Source: Pachypanchax playfairii (Eukaryota > Chordata > Actinopteri > Cyprinodontiformes > Aplocheilidae). Taken from it: 64,000 nt of DNA. Where the stretch lies: the NCBI GenBank assembly GCA_006937955.1, contig SSNP01000068.1:2511675-2575674 (forward strand), read 5' to 3'. Shown here piece by piece: positions 12,201 to 24,400 of this stretch. How positions within the stretch are numbered: position 1 is the first letter of the stretch; each line of letters opens with the position of its first letter. The position numbers and the translations under genes were made by a program. Below the pieces are notes generated by a model. That model saw nothing but the letters and a program-made list of their open reading frames with translations. It did not search any database and was not told the DNA's origin.

Positions 12201-15200
12201 TCAGGAAGTCAAGTCTCGTTAGTTAAGAATGAAATTCTGTTGTTTTTTACTGTGTAATTTGATCTCTTCTTCAATTAGGTTCATTGTGCCCATTTCCTGT
12301 GTGATCTGCAATGACATAATGGCGTACATGTTTGGATTCTTCTTTGGGCGAACCCCACTCATTAAGGTCGGTTGTTATGGTCTTTTATCATCGGCAGCTT
12401 AAACATCTCTATATATTATTTTTCTTGGATTTTTTTTTTTTAATTTCTAGTGGAAATCAGTTTCAGTTATAATTACAGAAAGTTTATTATGAAGCTACAA
12501 TGAGATTTGATTTTGGTGTTGCAGCTGTCACCCAAGAAAACATGGGAGGGATTCATTGGTGGGTTATTCGCCACCATTGTGTTTGGCATCATGGTGAGCA
12601 CTTTACTGTTTTTCTATTTGATAAAACATGTAGAAAATAAAGTCTCTATGTTCCTTGATAAATATTTATAGTGCTGTGAAATAGTATTCCCCTTACAGAT
12701 TTAGTTTTTGTTTTTTTTGTCACATTTAAATGTTTCAGATCATCAACCAAATTTTCAAATGATGATGTAACTTAAAAGGTTCTTTAAACCAACCTGGCCC
12801 AAAGTAATTAACACCTAATCCTAATAAATGGTTTATGACAATGAGTCTTTCACATCACGGAGGTGGAAGTTTTGGTCATTCCTCTTTGCATAATTGTTTT
12901 AATTGAGTCACATTAGAACGGTTTGTTTAAGGTAGAGCTGGGCGATAGAACGATAACGATATGTCTCGTGGAATAACTTTTTCTCGATAGAAAAATGAAA
13001 CTATTGCGATAGACGTCATCTCTTTCTCTTCCTCTCTTAAAAAAACATAAGAACTGCCAATCCACATTAAGTAGCGCAGAGACGATCCAATCACATCCGC
13101 AGTGTCACGTCACGTGACTTGTTACATACAGCACAAGCGCCAAGCCGTACATGTATTTGTTTGGGAAGCAGCCAGCGGCCGTGCCGCTCGGGTAATGGAG
13201 GAAATGAGTGTGCCGACTAGAGAAAAATCAACCGAGAGCTTTGATGACCAGGTTACCGAAGAGAACACATGATGGTTCCAATGCCGGAGAGATTGTTGAA
13301 AGGAAGGGCCAGAGAAGTTCTGTAGTGTGGAGGTATTTCAGCTATTTGAAATCTGACAAAAAACAGAGTAGCGCGCACTGTAAATTGTGCTAAAAGCATG
13401 TTCACACAAAGTCTGGAAATACAACAAACCTTTTTTAATCACCTGAAGCAGTGTCACCCACTAGAGCATGTTCAATCTTTGACTGAAAGTGTTAATTTGT
13501 CATCAAAAACAACCAGGGGAATCCCTGCGAAGCAGCAACAGTCAATTGAGTCGGCTTTCTCCAGCGTCTTACCATATAACAAAAAAGTTAAGAGACATAG
13601 CGACGTAGCAGCTACCTTTTGTGTAGTTTGCAATATTTGCCTTTATTTATTTGAAACTGAAGTCACATGTTCCTTAAGTACATCTGCCCTGTTGAACTTA
13701 TTATGGGAAATACATGTCTAAATCAAAACAAGCTGCTGATTATTTCACATTTTACTTGTGAGCAACGGCACATTTAAATCTTACAAATATAGTTATTTGG
13801 CTTATATCGTGATATATATCGTTATCGCCTGAAATGAAAACAACATATCGGGATATGAAAAAATCTTATATCGCTCAGCTGTAGTTTAAGGTTGTGCCAA
13901 AATGTCTCAATTGTACTGATGTTCAGACTCCAGAACCGACCATGGACTTGTTGGAAAACCCAGTTAAGGTCCCAAACTGATGGCTGGACCTTCTCCATCA
14001 GGATTAATGGTTCCATTAATTACAGCAAGTTATCCAGGTCCTGAAGCAGCAGAGCAGCTCCAGACCATCACACTACCACCACCATGTTTCACTATTTACT
14101 ATATTTTTTTTCTGAGTTAAAATGTTTTAACTGGACACACACCTTACAAAATAGTTCATCTTTTGTTTTTGTCAGATTATTTATGTCATGACGTTGTTGG
14201 TAGATATGAGATGGGCCTTTGTGTTCTCTTTGGGTCAGCAGTGGTTTTACCTCAGAACTCTTTTCTGTTTGTTTAGTCATGAACACGGACCTTAACTGAT
14301 GTAAGTGAGATCTGGAGAGATTTAGATCTTGTTTAGAGTTTTTAGGACCTTGTGATGAGTCATAGATGTGCTCTTGAAGCAGTTTTGGTCAGCTGTCCTC
14401 TCCTGGGAATATTTACCACTGTTCCATGTTTCCTCTGTAACCCTTTCCAGACTGTTAGATATCAACGACTTTGTTTCTCGTGTGTTCTTGTATAGGGAGC
14501 AGTAAAGATCAGGTTGGTCTGGAAAGCTTTTTTAAAAAAAAATCATAATTTGAAAAATACACGTTTATTCAGTTTGTCTTTTTCTGACATTAAAATTTGT
14601 CTGAAGATCTGAAACATCTAATTGGAACAAAGAAAAAAGTGTAAAAGAATTAACTGAAGAGTGACAGACCCTCCCTCCTTTCTCAGCTGTCTTACGTCAT
14701 GGCTGGATATCGTTACTTTGTTTGTCCCGTGGAGTTCAACAATGATTCCAACAGCTTCCAGGTGGACTGTGAGCCTTCAGAGCTCTTTCAGCTCCAGGAC
14801 TACACCCTACCCAGCGTCCTGGAGTCTGTCACTGGATGGGTAAGACCTGGATCATGTCTTTAATTTAGTTTAGTTTTCTGTCTTCAAATAAATAATTTAC
14901 TCTCTACTTTATTACCAAGATATGAAAATTACAGACGTACATATTTATGTTTTTGAATACATGCAGTTTATTAACATTAATTATCATGTACTGTATGTCA
15001 GCGGAAGTTACTTTTTGACCATCAAGAAAGGATCTTAGTGATAGAAATGAGTCCCTTTAATAGACGTGTCAGACTGTTATGTGTTGGACTCTGAAGGTCT
15101 GACGGTGGCTGTGTGACTGTAAACCCGTCTTCCTGTCTCTGCAGACCACAGTCCGACTCTATCCGTTCCAGATCCACAGCATCGCTCTCTCATCCTTCGC

Positions 15201-18200
15201 CTCCATCGTTGGTCCCTTCGGTGGATTCTTTGCAAGCGGCTTTAAGAGAGCTTTCAAGATCAAGGTACCGATGCAACGGCCGACCCTCACGAACTTGTCT
15301 CACACACACAGAGTTCGAACAAGTTAAGTTAATTACCACCGAGGCCTAAAGACCAGGGGTCTCATTTATAAAACTTTGTGTAGAATCTTTACTAAAATCG
15401 TACTTAAGCTCAGCAAAAAAAATCTACGTACACCAAGTAAGTTTGGGACCTATAAAACATGGCGTACGCACAGCTGCACGCAGTCTCCGCTTTAAAAATC
15501 ACACTTTACCTAGAAATGTGCTCAGGTGTTTCTGGATCACATCCCGCCCTTAACACGCACACTTTCTACCGTAAATGGTCAATGCAATCTCATGCATATT
15601 AATAAGCTGGCTCATTGCTGCATTCCACCAGTAACAATGGCGACCGCAGATCAAGGAAGATCAACTTCACCGAAGCAGAAATTGAGGTACTTGTGGGTGA
15701 GGTGGAAAAACAAAAGGAAGTGCTTTTTGGAGGTCACAGCAGTGGAAATAATAGAAAATCCACTGAGTGGCACAGCGTTGCTGAAGCCGTCAATGCTGTG
15801 AGTTCTTCAGAGAGATCTGTGGCAGATATAAAAAAGGCAAAAATAAAGATGGCTTGCCACCGCCAGAGTGTGTCTGCTGCTGGCGGACCCCCTGGCACCT
15901 CTGATCCCCCACCGCTCGCTGTTAGGATCTCAGTAGTACTCGAATCGGCAACCGTGCGTGGCATTGTGCCGGAGAAGGAGGGAGACACTGACCATGCAGA
16001 GGAGTCTTTTATTAATACAGATTAAATGTGTCCGTCATTAAAATATGAAACAAAACCAAATCTCGTTGTTCCCCCCCTCCAGTGACTCTGGACGAAGCGT
16101 CCAACGAGGCATCCCGGGTGCGTGACGAGGTTGTGGCTGCAGGGTCGGCCTGTCCCACCAGTGCTCCTCGGGCGCATGGCGCACCTGGAGGAGGCCGAGT
16201 GCTAACTGACTCTGTCCTGCGCACACAGAGGGACATGATTAATGCGGTGAACGAAGTGCGAGAAGAACTGCATAAAATATATCCTGACTGAAACTTCAGG
16301 CACACTTAAAGAATTAAATATTGTAAAAAAAAAAAAAAATCATGTCTTCTGTGTTGGTCGTATAAACGACGCATGACATTCTGTCTCAATCTGGCCCCTT
16401 CTCAGTAGCGTCACTGCAGGTGCTCTCCGTGTCCAAAATGTGGGTAAGCCAGGTTCTTAGTCAACTTAAAGTTGCACACATTTTTCTGCTACGTTTTTTT
16501 TTTATAAATCCCAAAGTTTGCGTGGAAAGTTGCTTACGCAGTTTTCTGACCTCGTTTTGTGCGTAAGCAAGTTTTATAAATGAGACCCCAGATCTGTTAA
16601 ATATTTACCTTCTTCTGTGAGCTCCATCCGTGCGTCCGTCCACCCATCTATACGTCCCTCCCTCCATCTGTCTGTCCGTCCGTCTGTCCATCCGTCAATC
16701 ATCTGGAGCTCACAGTGTTAAAACATTTCTATATTTCTTTCTGGCAGAAACATATTTGTAGCAGAAGTTTGTCTTTGGATTGTTCAGTAAGAACAACAAG
16801 GTGCAGGAGAGTGTAAATCTTTCAGTCCTGCTGAGATTCTGGATGCTGCTTGTTCATTGATGCTGTTTGCTTCTTTAATCAGACGCTGTGCAAATGAAGC
16901 ATTAAAAATAAACAACAGACGTGTTGTTAGTAAATGTGGGTCCAGGTCTCTTATCAGTCAGTGTTGGTTGTCAGCTTGTTATTTACACAGAATCTGAGAT
17001 TTGTATTAAACTGTTATGGTTAAAGATCATAGACTGTGTTTAGTTATGTGGTGGTGATTTTATTAATATTTTTATTTTGTTTATTTACAGTTAAATAATT
17101 TTTGTTTGTGTTTAGATGCTTAGCTAAAGTTTGTGCTGCGTCTTGTTTCTTCTTTCAGGATTTTGCCAACACTATTCCAGGTCACGGCGGCATTATGGAC
17201 AGATTTGACTGCCAGTATCTCATGGCCACATTCGTCAATGTTTACATCGCTAGCTTTATCAGGTGAGTGATCAGTACCAACCATTTCAACCTGCTGACGT
17301 GTTACAACGTAGAATAAAACACAGGAAGAGAAGGAGTGATGACGTGGTCTTAGTTTAACTTTTACACTATTATGATCATTTTTATTGTTGAAATCCACTT
17401 TTCCAAAACAATGTACTGTAAGAAGGAGCAATAATTAAAACCTAATGCTTTATATGATAGATGATGTTAAAGGAAAACTTACCCCCCCTCCCCGGATACA
17501 GTCTGAGATTTAAAAAATAACATGATAAATGGGAGTGACTAGCGGACTAAGGAGGCGTGGCATGCTGTGCTGTGACTGACATGTCACTCTGACTGACACA
17601 CGCGCCAGAGAGGGACAGGTGAAATGAAGGAATATTTGGATGAGACAAGCAGCTCTGCTCCGTATCGTTTCGAGCCGGTAGTTTGCCCTGCAGCGGATTG
17701 GCAGCATAGAATGAGGCTCTTCTCTACTGGTAAACTGTTAGCCAACGCTATTAGCTCCAGTTACATTGTGTGACTCTGCAAACAGGTGCAGCTGCGCGTG
17801 CGCGACCGCACTACCGTTTCAAGCTGATGGTTCGTACTGCAGCGGCTTCAGCGTCTTAGAATGGGACCTGTCCCTTCGTAGTATATTGTTGTTGATCAAA
17901 GTAAAACCTAAATGTGTATTAGCTCGTGTAATATCTGTGACTTAGTCTCAACAGGCTGCAGGTGTGACCGCTCACATTATTGTCTGCACAAAAGCATGTT
18001 TCAGAGAGGTGTCCAAGGTATAAATCAAAGTGTCTCAGCAGGAAGAGAAAACTCTTCAGTAATGTGTTAAAAACATGTTTTCACACAATCACAAACACTA
18101 AAATGAACTCTGATAACAGCCGTATACACTTCCTGTTCTAACTCACTCACTACTGAGTGGAGGCGTGGCCGAGACGCTCTTTTTATATTCAGCAGCGCCA

Positions 18201-18674
18201 GAATCATGACGTCGTGATTAAAGAAAATAAGGTTTCAGCCAATAACAATGCCTGATTCAATTCAAGTGCAGTGACACGTTTTAAACCTGAAGAGGGCGCT
18301 CGTAACGGTTTCTGGTATAAAATGAATAGTTTTATAAAAAAGTGCAAAAATACTAAAAGCAAGACCCAGAAATGTAGACAGGACTATTAAACACTCATTT
18401 ATAGAGTTTATCAGTAAAAAAAAGTTGATTTGTGGGTAAGTTGCACTTTAAGATGAACATTAATGGACCTTCACCGTGTGTTCAGGTTTCAGCTTAAAGA
18501 AAGATTCATGTTTGACTCATACTTTGTGTTTCCTCCCTCAGGGGTCCCAACCCCAGCAAGGTGATCCAGCAGCTCCTGGCTCTCCGTCCAGATCAGCAGC
18601 TTTACATCTTCAACTCCCTGAAAGCTCATCTTACAGAGAGAGGTCTGCTTCCTCCTGTGGAGGCTGCAGCTTAA
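6295..18674 (+). CDS. cds2: Phosphatidate cytidylyltransferase 2 (CDP-DAG synthase), exons 2-13
   Basis: Integral ER membrane enzyme that converts phosphatidic acid and CTP to CDP-diacylglycerol, precursor of phosphatidylinositol. Exons: 6295-6437, 7020-7116, 7879-7976, 8457-8596, 9463-9521, 12049-12131, 12279-12366, 12525-12593, 14687-14839, 15145-15264, 17159-17262, 18542-18674. All junctions are GT/AG and phases join without a break, giving 428 residues to TAA. A charged N-terminal part precedes many hydrophobic segments. The family signature (SGFKRAFKIKD, then PGHGGIMDRFD) spans exons 11-12. Stretches such as FGWTHVTLLIVVTQSHL and WFIVPISCVICNDIMAYMFG match CDS2 better than CDS1. The missing exon 1 should encode only about 20 residues; no candidate ATG with a phase-0 donor was seen in 1-6294, so it probably lies left of the window. 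Introns 6, 9, 11 and 12 carry transposons. Confidence 0.97.
9785..10047 (-). mobile_element. Partial copy of TTAA family 1, inverted
   Basis: Starts with TTAAAGAGGCCATTTCATAC and matches, in reverse orientation, the right-hand ~265 bp of the element at 10559-11138. It lacks the other end. It sits in cds2 intron 6 and forms a widely spaced inverted repeat with the full copy. Confidence 0.75.
10495..11780. mobile_element. Probable non-autonomous element with ~35-bp inverted ends, interrupted by TTAA family 1
   Basis: About 10495-10530 (GGCGTTCAAACCACCCAACG...) and the complement of about 11745-11780 (GGTGCGTTCACACCGCCCAG...) match over about 34 bp with several mismatches, both continuing into CGTCCAGGCAGCA. 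The TTAA family 1 copy lies inside. Without it the element would be about 700 bp. I could not define a target duplication, so the superfamily (hAT-like is the first guess) is open. ORFs inside have no recognisable domain. Confidence 0.55.
10559..11138 (+). mobile_element. TTAA-flanked non-autonomous element, family 1, copy C
   Basis: A 580-bp element bounded by TTAA on both sides, with ends reading TTAAGATGCCC and ACCTCTTTAA. It matches the copies at 24954-25545 and, inverted, 55786-56375. TTAA targets are typical of piggyBac and Kolobok elements; which applies cannot be settled without the autonomous parent. On the minus strand it keeps the sequence CACTATGAAGGTAAGAAC also found in the other copies. 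Confidence 0.8.
12933..13883 (+). mobile_element. hAT-family relic with 8-bp target duplication
   Basis: The 951-bp element is flanked by a perfect 8-bp duplication, GTTTAAGG (12925-12932 and 13884-13891), the hAT target size. The ends are TAGAGCTGGGCGATA and, inverted, TACAGCTGAGCGATA, 13 of 15 matching. Inside is the remnant of a BED zinc finger. The catalytic part of the transposase is missing, so the copy is internally deleted and dead. It is inserted within an older Tc1-like relic in cds2 intron 9. Confidence 0.93.
13208..13721 (+). pseudogene. Broken hAT transposase N-terminus (BED zinc finger)
   Basis: The translated pieces read SSVVWRYFSYLKSDKK, then HCKLC, then NHLKQCHPLEH, which is the aromatic start, CxxC pair and final His pair of a BED-type zinc finger as in ZBED/hAT transposases. 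The frame is broken by a TAA just after the CxxC (13391-13393) and by a one-base shift in the following T run near 13430. The downstream frame (13398-13721) continues with the NHLKQCHPLEH segment, then polar sequence and a stop. No DDE catalytic domain follows. It is a relic, not a host gene. Confidence 0.85.
15356..16589 (+). mobile_element. Harbinger-type element relic
   Basis: The 1234-bp element in cds2 intron 11 is bounded by matching inverted ends, GGGGTCTCATTTATAAAACT at 15356 and its complement ending at 16589 (about 21 bp perfect). It contains a Myb/SANT-like ORF of the kind that accompanies Harbinger transposases, but no nuclease gene. The target duplication is unclear: a TAA lies near both ends but not directly abutting. 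Confidence 0.8.
15638..16291 (+). pseudogene. Harbinger Myb-like DNA-binding protein, frameshifted
   Basis: The expected start is the ATG at 15638 (MATAD...), but the conserved segment is in the next frame: KINFTEAEIEVLVGEVEKQK, then KSTEWHSVAEAVNAVSSSER and SVADIKK. This is a Myb/SANT-like domain related to NAIF1 and the Harbinger accessory protein. A one-base change near 15655 therefore breaks the start. The frame then runs to TAA at 16022-16024. A second segment, 16082-16291 (TLDEASNEASRVRDEVVAAG ... NAVNEVREELHKIYPD), follows a CCTCCAG acceptor-like sequence and looks like the C-terminal exon. With the frameshift it is unlikely to make the native protein. Confidence 0.75.
16624..16702. 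repeat. Imperfect CCGT/CCAT-rich simple repeat
   Basis: A degenerate tetranucleotide tract of CCGT, CCAT and TCTG units in cds2 intron 11. Nothing else is seen in the intron after the Harbinger element. Confidence 0.7.
17467..18451. mobile_element. TTAA-flanked non-autonomous element, family 4
   Basis: The left end TTAAAGGAAAACTTACCC and the inverted right end TTAAAGTGCAACTTACCC match at 15 of 18 bases, and both include the TTAA. It is 985 bp, in cds2 intron 12, GC-richer inside, with no recognisable protein. It is a candidate piggyBac/Kolobok-type non-autonomous element. Only one copy is in the window, so the boundaries rest on the end match alone. Confidence 0.6.
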
Positions 18675-20880
18675 GCAGCTCTCCCTAAAGGTGGCAGAGA
18701 GCGTGAAAAGAGCCGAATCTGTGTTTTCATGTGAGCGAAACCATAAACCATAAAGAACCGTCAGTGTTTGGGTCATTCCGTTGTGTTTAGGGTTCGAGAT
18801 TGGGTGTTTGTTTGTACGGTTTGTGGTTCTGTTTCTAACATCAGTGTTTAGAATCACTGTGCTGTCACATGTTAACTGTACAGCCTGTTTATCTATCAAC
18901 ACTGTTTAACAATGTCAGTCATTTCTGCCTGTTTATAGAAAACCCTCTATATTATCTGGTAATGGGTGTTAATATTTTATTGTACTTTTTGTAATTGAAT
19001 GCACTGCTCAGACCTGTTACTGTACTGTTTGATTATCACCCTCCCAAAAATGTTTGTTTTCTTTTTCTTTGTTCATTGTGATTGTTTCTATTTATACAGA
19101 GATTGTTTTTATATTCTGTATATTCTATTATATCTTAATATTGTTATTTACACTTTGTCATGTGCATCTATGTGTCTTGTTTTGTTTTTGTCTTCTATTG
19201 ATCATTTCAAAGCTTGTCACTTCATCTTTATTCCTCCCAAACCTTTCAACATTTCTTATTTGAGGAGGAACATCGAGTACCAAGTGTTTTATTATATATC
19301 AGACTATAACTGAAACTGACAACCCCCCCCCCACCCCCCACCGCTTTATTTCACTGCTTCTTTTTTTGATTGTTTATTAGCTCTGGTGTTCTTATCCTTG
19401 TTACCCTGTCTGAGGTTTTATATTTGCAGCTTTTAGCAACATGATGAGGACTGAGTTCTACACTGCTGTCATGTTGGAACAGACCACACAGTTTCACCTG
19501 AGTAACTGCTAATACAATCAGCTCCTGTGTACGTGCCAGTGTTCCTTCACTTGGGTTCTGTTGTTGTTTTCTGTAATATGATAGTAAAATATAAGCTGAA
19601 GCCTTTGTAGTGTTTGGGACCTCTTTGTTAAGTTTTTCTGAATTATTTTTAATTTAAATGTTTTAGAATTTCAGATGGAGTTTTAACACCACAGGTTTAA
19701 TTTAGTTAATCGTTGAAAAAGAAACAATAAAAAGACGAAGGGGAGGAGCCTGAAGATCTCAGACAGTCTCTTATCTTCCTAGTATCTGACGGTTCATCAC
19801 ATTACCCTCATCCGAAACCATCGAAATTAAACTTCACTGAGTAATTAAAGAACTGCAGGAACTAAATGGAAAACTAGGAGATTTGAAAATACGTCTCTGG
19901 TTGCGTCTGTTGATGTGAAGTTGGATCTGATTACCGAGTAAAACTGTCTGATCTGTGGAGGTTTACTGACGTCTCATAGAGGGTTAGGGTCATCTTTACT
20001 CCACGTTACAGGATTCTTACACTGGATGATCATGTAGTTTAGAACCAGTTCTTGGATTGTTTATTTTTAATTGCATATTTAAAGTTCCCAACCAGGTTTT
20101 ACTTTGACTCATGATTGAATGTAATTTCATTGATATTTATTGTCATTCCAGTCAGGATTGTTTCATTCAGTCTGATCTCGTCTTGAACTATTTATTTACT
20201 GTTAGTGGTTTAATTAATAAGTTTATCTGTTGTTCAATAATTAATAAATCTGATCAGTGTTTAATCATTTTAGTTAAACTCATTATATAAGATAAAGGTG
20301 TTCCAGTAGCAGACGAGTGTTTTCTCTGTTGTACAGTTGTTTTCTTTCTAACCTGGTTGCTGGTTTACCATGTGAGTGGAATCAACCTCGGTACTTGTTT
20401 CAAGTATCTTCCTGAAAGTACCTTGTAGTACCTGAGTACTGCAGCTTTCTGTGGTTTAGATGTGAGAAGTTTGTAGCGCTGCACTGCCGTTTGTTTCTCT
20501 GTCTGGTGTTTCAGATGACCAGCAGAGAGAGCCGGAGCTCCTCTGCTGTCTCTCACACTGATGCTGCATAGAAACACATGCTTGTTACATTCCAGGCCCT
20601 TTAGATGGAAACATGCTTAGATGGAGATTATAAGAGAAATTAATACAGATTTTATTTTCTAAAGTTGTTATGATGTGCAGCAGTTTCTGCCAGGAGCCTC
20701 TAAGGAATGTATGTGGGATGTGGACATTTTACTTTGTGCTGATATGATTTAAGTGTATATATGTTCTTAAACTCTGCAGCAGTTTGTTGAATTGTACATT
20801 ATTTAGAGAGAAGCTGTATCCTTTGATGCTGATATGTGCTTTATGCCGAAATCCAGAGAAAAATAAATGTATTTAAAACT
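18675..20880 (+). other. cds2: Likely cds2 3' untranslated region
   Basis: AT-rich sequence without coding signs follows the cds2 stop. Candidate AATAAA poly(A) signals occur at about 19726-19731 and at 20862-20867. The second would give a 3' UTR of about 2.2 kb. Which is used cannot be told from sequence. Confidence 0.6.
20862..20867 (+). terminator. cds2: Candidate distal poly(A) signal of cds2
   Basis: A canonical AATAAA about 2.2 kb after the cds2 stop codon, before the arhgap25 first exon. Confidence 0.5.
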
Positions 20881-21351
20881 ATCATGTGGTCGGCTGTGAC
20901 TGGTTTGTTCTTTTTATTTGAATCTTCTTCCCCTTTTTGGAACACATTTAGCTGCACCAGCCTTAAAAACTCTGCAGTTCTTCTAAAACTGATTCAAATG
21001 TTCTGTGGAGGACCGAGTCTTCATCTTCATGCAGAGTTCAGGTTGTCCATCTCTCACAGTCTGAGCTATGAAGCAACATTCTCACGAAATGAGTCAAACC
21101 AGAACGTAAAACGCATTTCCTTTAAGATGTCAGTGGGTTTTTTTTTTTTAACTTGTGAACACTAGTGATTTGAAGACGTGCATGACACTCAGCAGCGTTC
21201 AGTGAATCACGCTGCTGCAGATGCTCCACTTCACCTCGACAAGTACAAACATGGAAGTAAAGGCAACATGAAGGGACGCGTTATGAATAGCTACAAAAAA
21301 GAAGAAGAAAAATTATCAGACAGGAAGTAGGAAGTGTGATCTACATATCAT

Positions 21352-21378
21352 CTGTGTGTGTGTGTGTGTGTGTGTGTG
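21352..21378. repeat. (TG)n microsatellite upstream of arhgap25 ATG
   Basis: A pure TG run of about 27 bases ending 36 bp before the arhgap25 start codon, so it is probably in the 5' UTR or core promoter. Length variation there could matter, but this is inference. Confidence 0.9.
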
Positions 21379-21414
21379 CATGGGAACTGAAGCGCTGACC
21401 TGTGCTGCTGGATA

Positions 21415-24400
21415 ATGTCTCTTAAACTACCTCGCAACTGGGACTTCAGCACCTTCAAGAGTGACACGTCTCGTATAGGTAAGACACTGACGGGGTTCGA
21501 ACCACCGGCATCCAGCTTCCTTACTGCACATTTTACATGCCTTATAGTTTGGGCATGAAGCAGATGTTGCCATCTGTATTGATGGACATGTGGGTGTGTG
21601 TGCTGGTGGGGGATGGGGTCCATGCTGTTTAAAGGGATCCTGGAGTGTTTTATCATAGAGAACATGAGTGAGTCTTGGTGTGGGTTTTAGAGTGGTCGGG
21701 TGGTGCATGCTCACGTTAACCAGAGTTGTTTTTAGATCTTCTGACACACAAATCACTGTCATCTAGTATAAATTACATAATTACTCTTATCTCAAACAGC
21801 TTCATGTTCAAAACTTGAAAATACTTTTCTTAAATGCCTAAAAGTACTTAAACAACCTGTGTATATGTACATATATGTGTGTGTGTGGATGCAATACTAT
21901 GTGCAGACATGTATTTCAAAGCCACCGTACCACTGACTAGACTTACTAATACAGTGTTTAGTTGTGTTTGTTCAGGGTGGACTCAGTGCACCACACGCCT
22001 GGTTTCCTCTCTGTTTGCAACATTCACATCACAGTAGATGAACAAGTTCTTCACACCGCAGTCCGACAGCTTCTTATAAGTCTGTTCTAATCAGTTTTTA
22101 CTATCAGTGATACTGAATGAATGTTCAGCTCTGTGGAAGGAAGTCGCTGCGAGCAGGGGCTTTTATTTGATCTGCTGCTGAAGTAAGTTGTAATGCATCG
22201 AGCTCTGTGATCACTTTACTGAGAGTCTATTCTCAAAGCACTGAGCTCATATTGGTTTTATTTATTTTATTATCTCAGTATACGCAGATGTGTTTGTTTA
22301 TTTACAGGGGGTTGATTTCTTGTCCTCACAGTGAAGTGACAGGAAACTGAAGCAAGAGCTCAGTTTCTGCAAACCTCTGTGTAACCGTGCCAACGTCACT
22401 ACACTGACACAGAGCAGTGAGTCGTGTCTGAAAGGTCCAAAGAAAAAAAAGTTGAAATACATTTTGGATGTTTAAAGGATCCACTTCATGTGAAGTTACA
22501 AAGATATTTGATATTATGGTGAAATATTTTAATCTGTTTTTGTGATTTAGATGAAAAGATTGCTACAACTCGTGTTTGTTGACAGCTTTGTTTAACAAGA
22601 AACAAAATATACAAAATTGATGAAATATTTAAAAACAAAAACAAAAAAGTGAATTTTTTTGGTAAAAGATCTGCTGACATTTGTTACACCAAGTTCCTTC
22701 TTTTTCAGAGCAGTTCCCTCCGATCAGCAGTTACTGTAAAACGACAAAAAACTGATGCTAAAAAAAACAACAAAGAATCATTTTTGTGGACTTTTAACTT
22801 TATAGTTTGTCAAATTAAATATTTTTGGCTGGTTTTTATGTGGCTTGTTGTTTTGGGGGTTCGATTTGACGTTACTTGACCCGTATGAAGGAACAGATTG
22901 TGGCCTGACAGTGTGGCGTGGAACGGCGTCTGTGTGAGGTCAGAGTTCAACAACACTTCAACTTTCCACTGATCATGAGGGTGGCGCTCTCATATTTAGA
23001 CCAAAGGACTCAAAGGCTTGTAGGTGGAGACCTTCAAAGTGTGGTGGGTCTCCGGCAATTATGTGACAGTTTCCTGTTTACCCCTGTGCAGCCCTTCTTC
23101 TTCTCTGCTCCTCTATCATCTTGTTTATAACGACATGGTGAATTTAACAACTGAGGGGGGGTGCAGTCCCACCACCCTGCGTGTCACTCAGACCGTCTCT
23201 ATACCACCCCGTCCTCTTGTGCCACGTACACCTCGGCCCCGTCTCCTTCACCGACCCTTTAGACCTTCACATCACAGCGTCTCATATCACAGAAAACTGA
23301 TCATTAAGCATTTGAGTGACAGTTTCAGTTTTAAATCCTCCGTCTTCGACTTATTTTGAAGTTATTTACAGTTTGTTGTTATTTATGGACAGGCTGAATA
23401 CGTGCTCCCTCCACAGGAAGCAGCTCAGCTAAGACCAGCAGTTTCCTGTCAGCTCGAACAGAACATAAATAGGCGAGAGTCGACTCTGACACACTGATAA
23501 ATATTCATATAGAAAAGAGGAAGTGTTGTGCTCAAGCTGACTGCAACTGATGTTTTTGTTAGATTTCACAGCTTGAGTTGTTTTACTGTCTGTCACACAG
23601 AGGCTGATAACACTTTTACTAACCACCTTCTTGTGGTGTGTGACAGCCAGATCCAAGAGTGTGATTCCTGGAGAAGGGAGTCCTGGACCAGGCTCACCTC
23701 GCTCCCCCAGGTCCATGGAGAGACCACTGAAGGCTGGCTGGCTGAAGAAACAACAGAGGTCTTTAGTGAAGAACTGGCAGCAGCGTTACTTTGTACTGAG
23801 AGGAAGTACTCTGACCTACCACAAAGATGACAAGGAGACCACAGTGCAGGTGAGACTCTACTTCATTCTACTATGAGTAAAACAACTAGTAGAACATCAA
23901 GTTTATTTATAGATCGCTTTAACATTCAGCTTGTCAGCTGACCAAAGTGTTGTAGAGTTTCCAAAACTACTTTACTGTATGAGGACAAAACTCTCATTGA
24001 AGTATTTGATCAAGTTCTCTTTGATGTACAATGTTAGATTAAAAAACATAATAATAAAAACAACCATGAAATGATTTGGATCAGGCTTTTTATATTTTTA
24101 TGTAAATTAATTGGAGAATCATTGAAATTGATTGTTTTAGCTGTGTGGCTAAACTTCACTCACTTCCTGTATGCAAACGTGTGATGCTCGAGAGCTCGTG
24201 AGAACAGCTTTATCTGTTTCTCTTGGCATCCTGTTGTATAAGGAAACAAACTACCATAAGGATGATGCAGAGTTGATAAAATAATTGTTAGCAGGATTTT
24301 AACTGGGCTGTCCGTCTTTTTAATATCGAGAAATCTGTTTATTTCCAGTCAGAAAATGTATGAAACTTGAATTCTTTCTTCTTTTTCTTTTGTTGATTTG

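Larger units (their letters stand above)
12672..14520 (-). mobile_element. Degraded Tc1-like relic (antisense), interrupted by a hAT element
   Basis: The flanks of the hAT insertion (12672-12932 and 13884-14520) read like an old antisense Tc1-type element seen widely in fish, for example GGTCAGCAGTGGTTTTACCT, ATGAACACGGACCTTAACTG and CCACTGTTCCATGTTTCCTC. No intact frame remains, and the outer ends are approximate because no inverted repeat could be matched. It lies in cds2 intron 9. Confidence 0.55.

Noticed and set aside
18489..18902. 137-aa minus-strand ORF over the last cds2 exon
   Set aside because: Antisense to a clear coding exon and 3' UTR; no domain.
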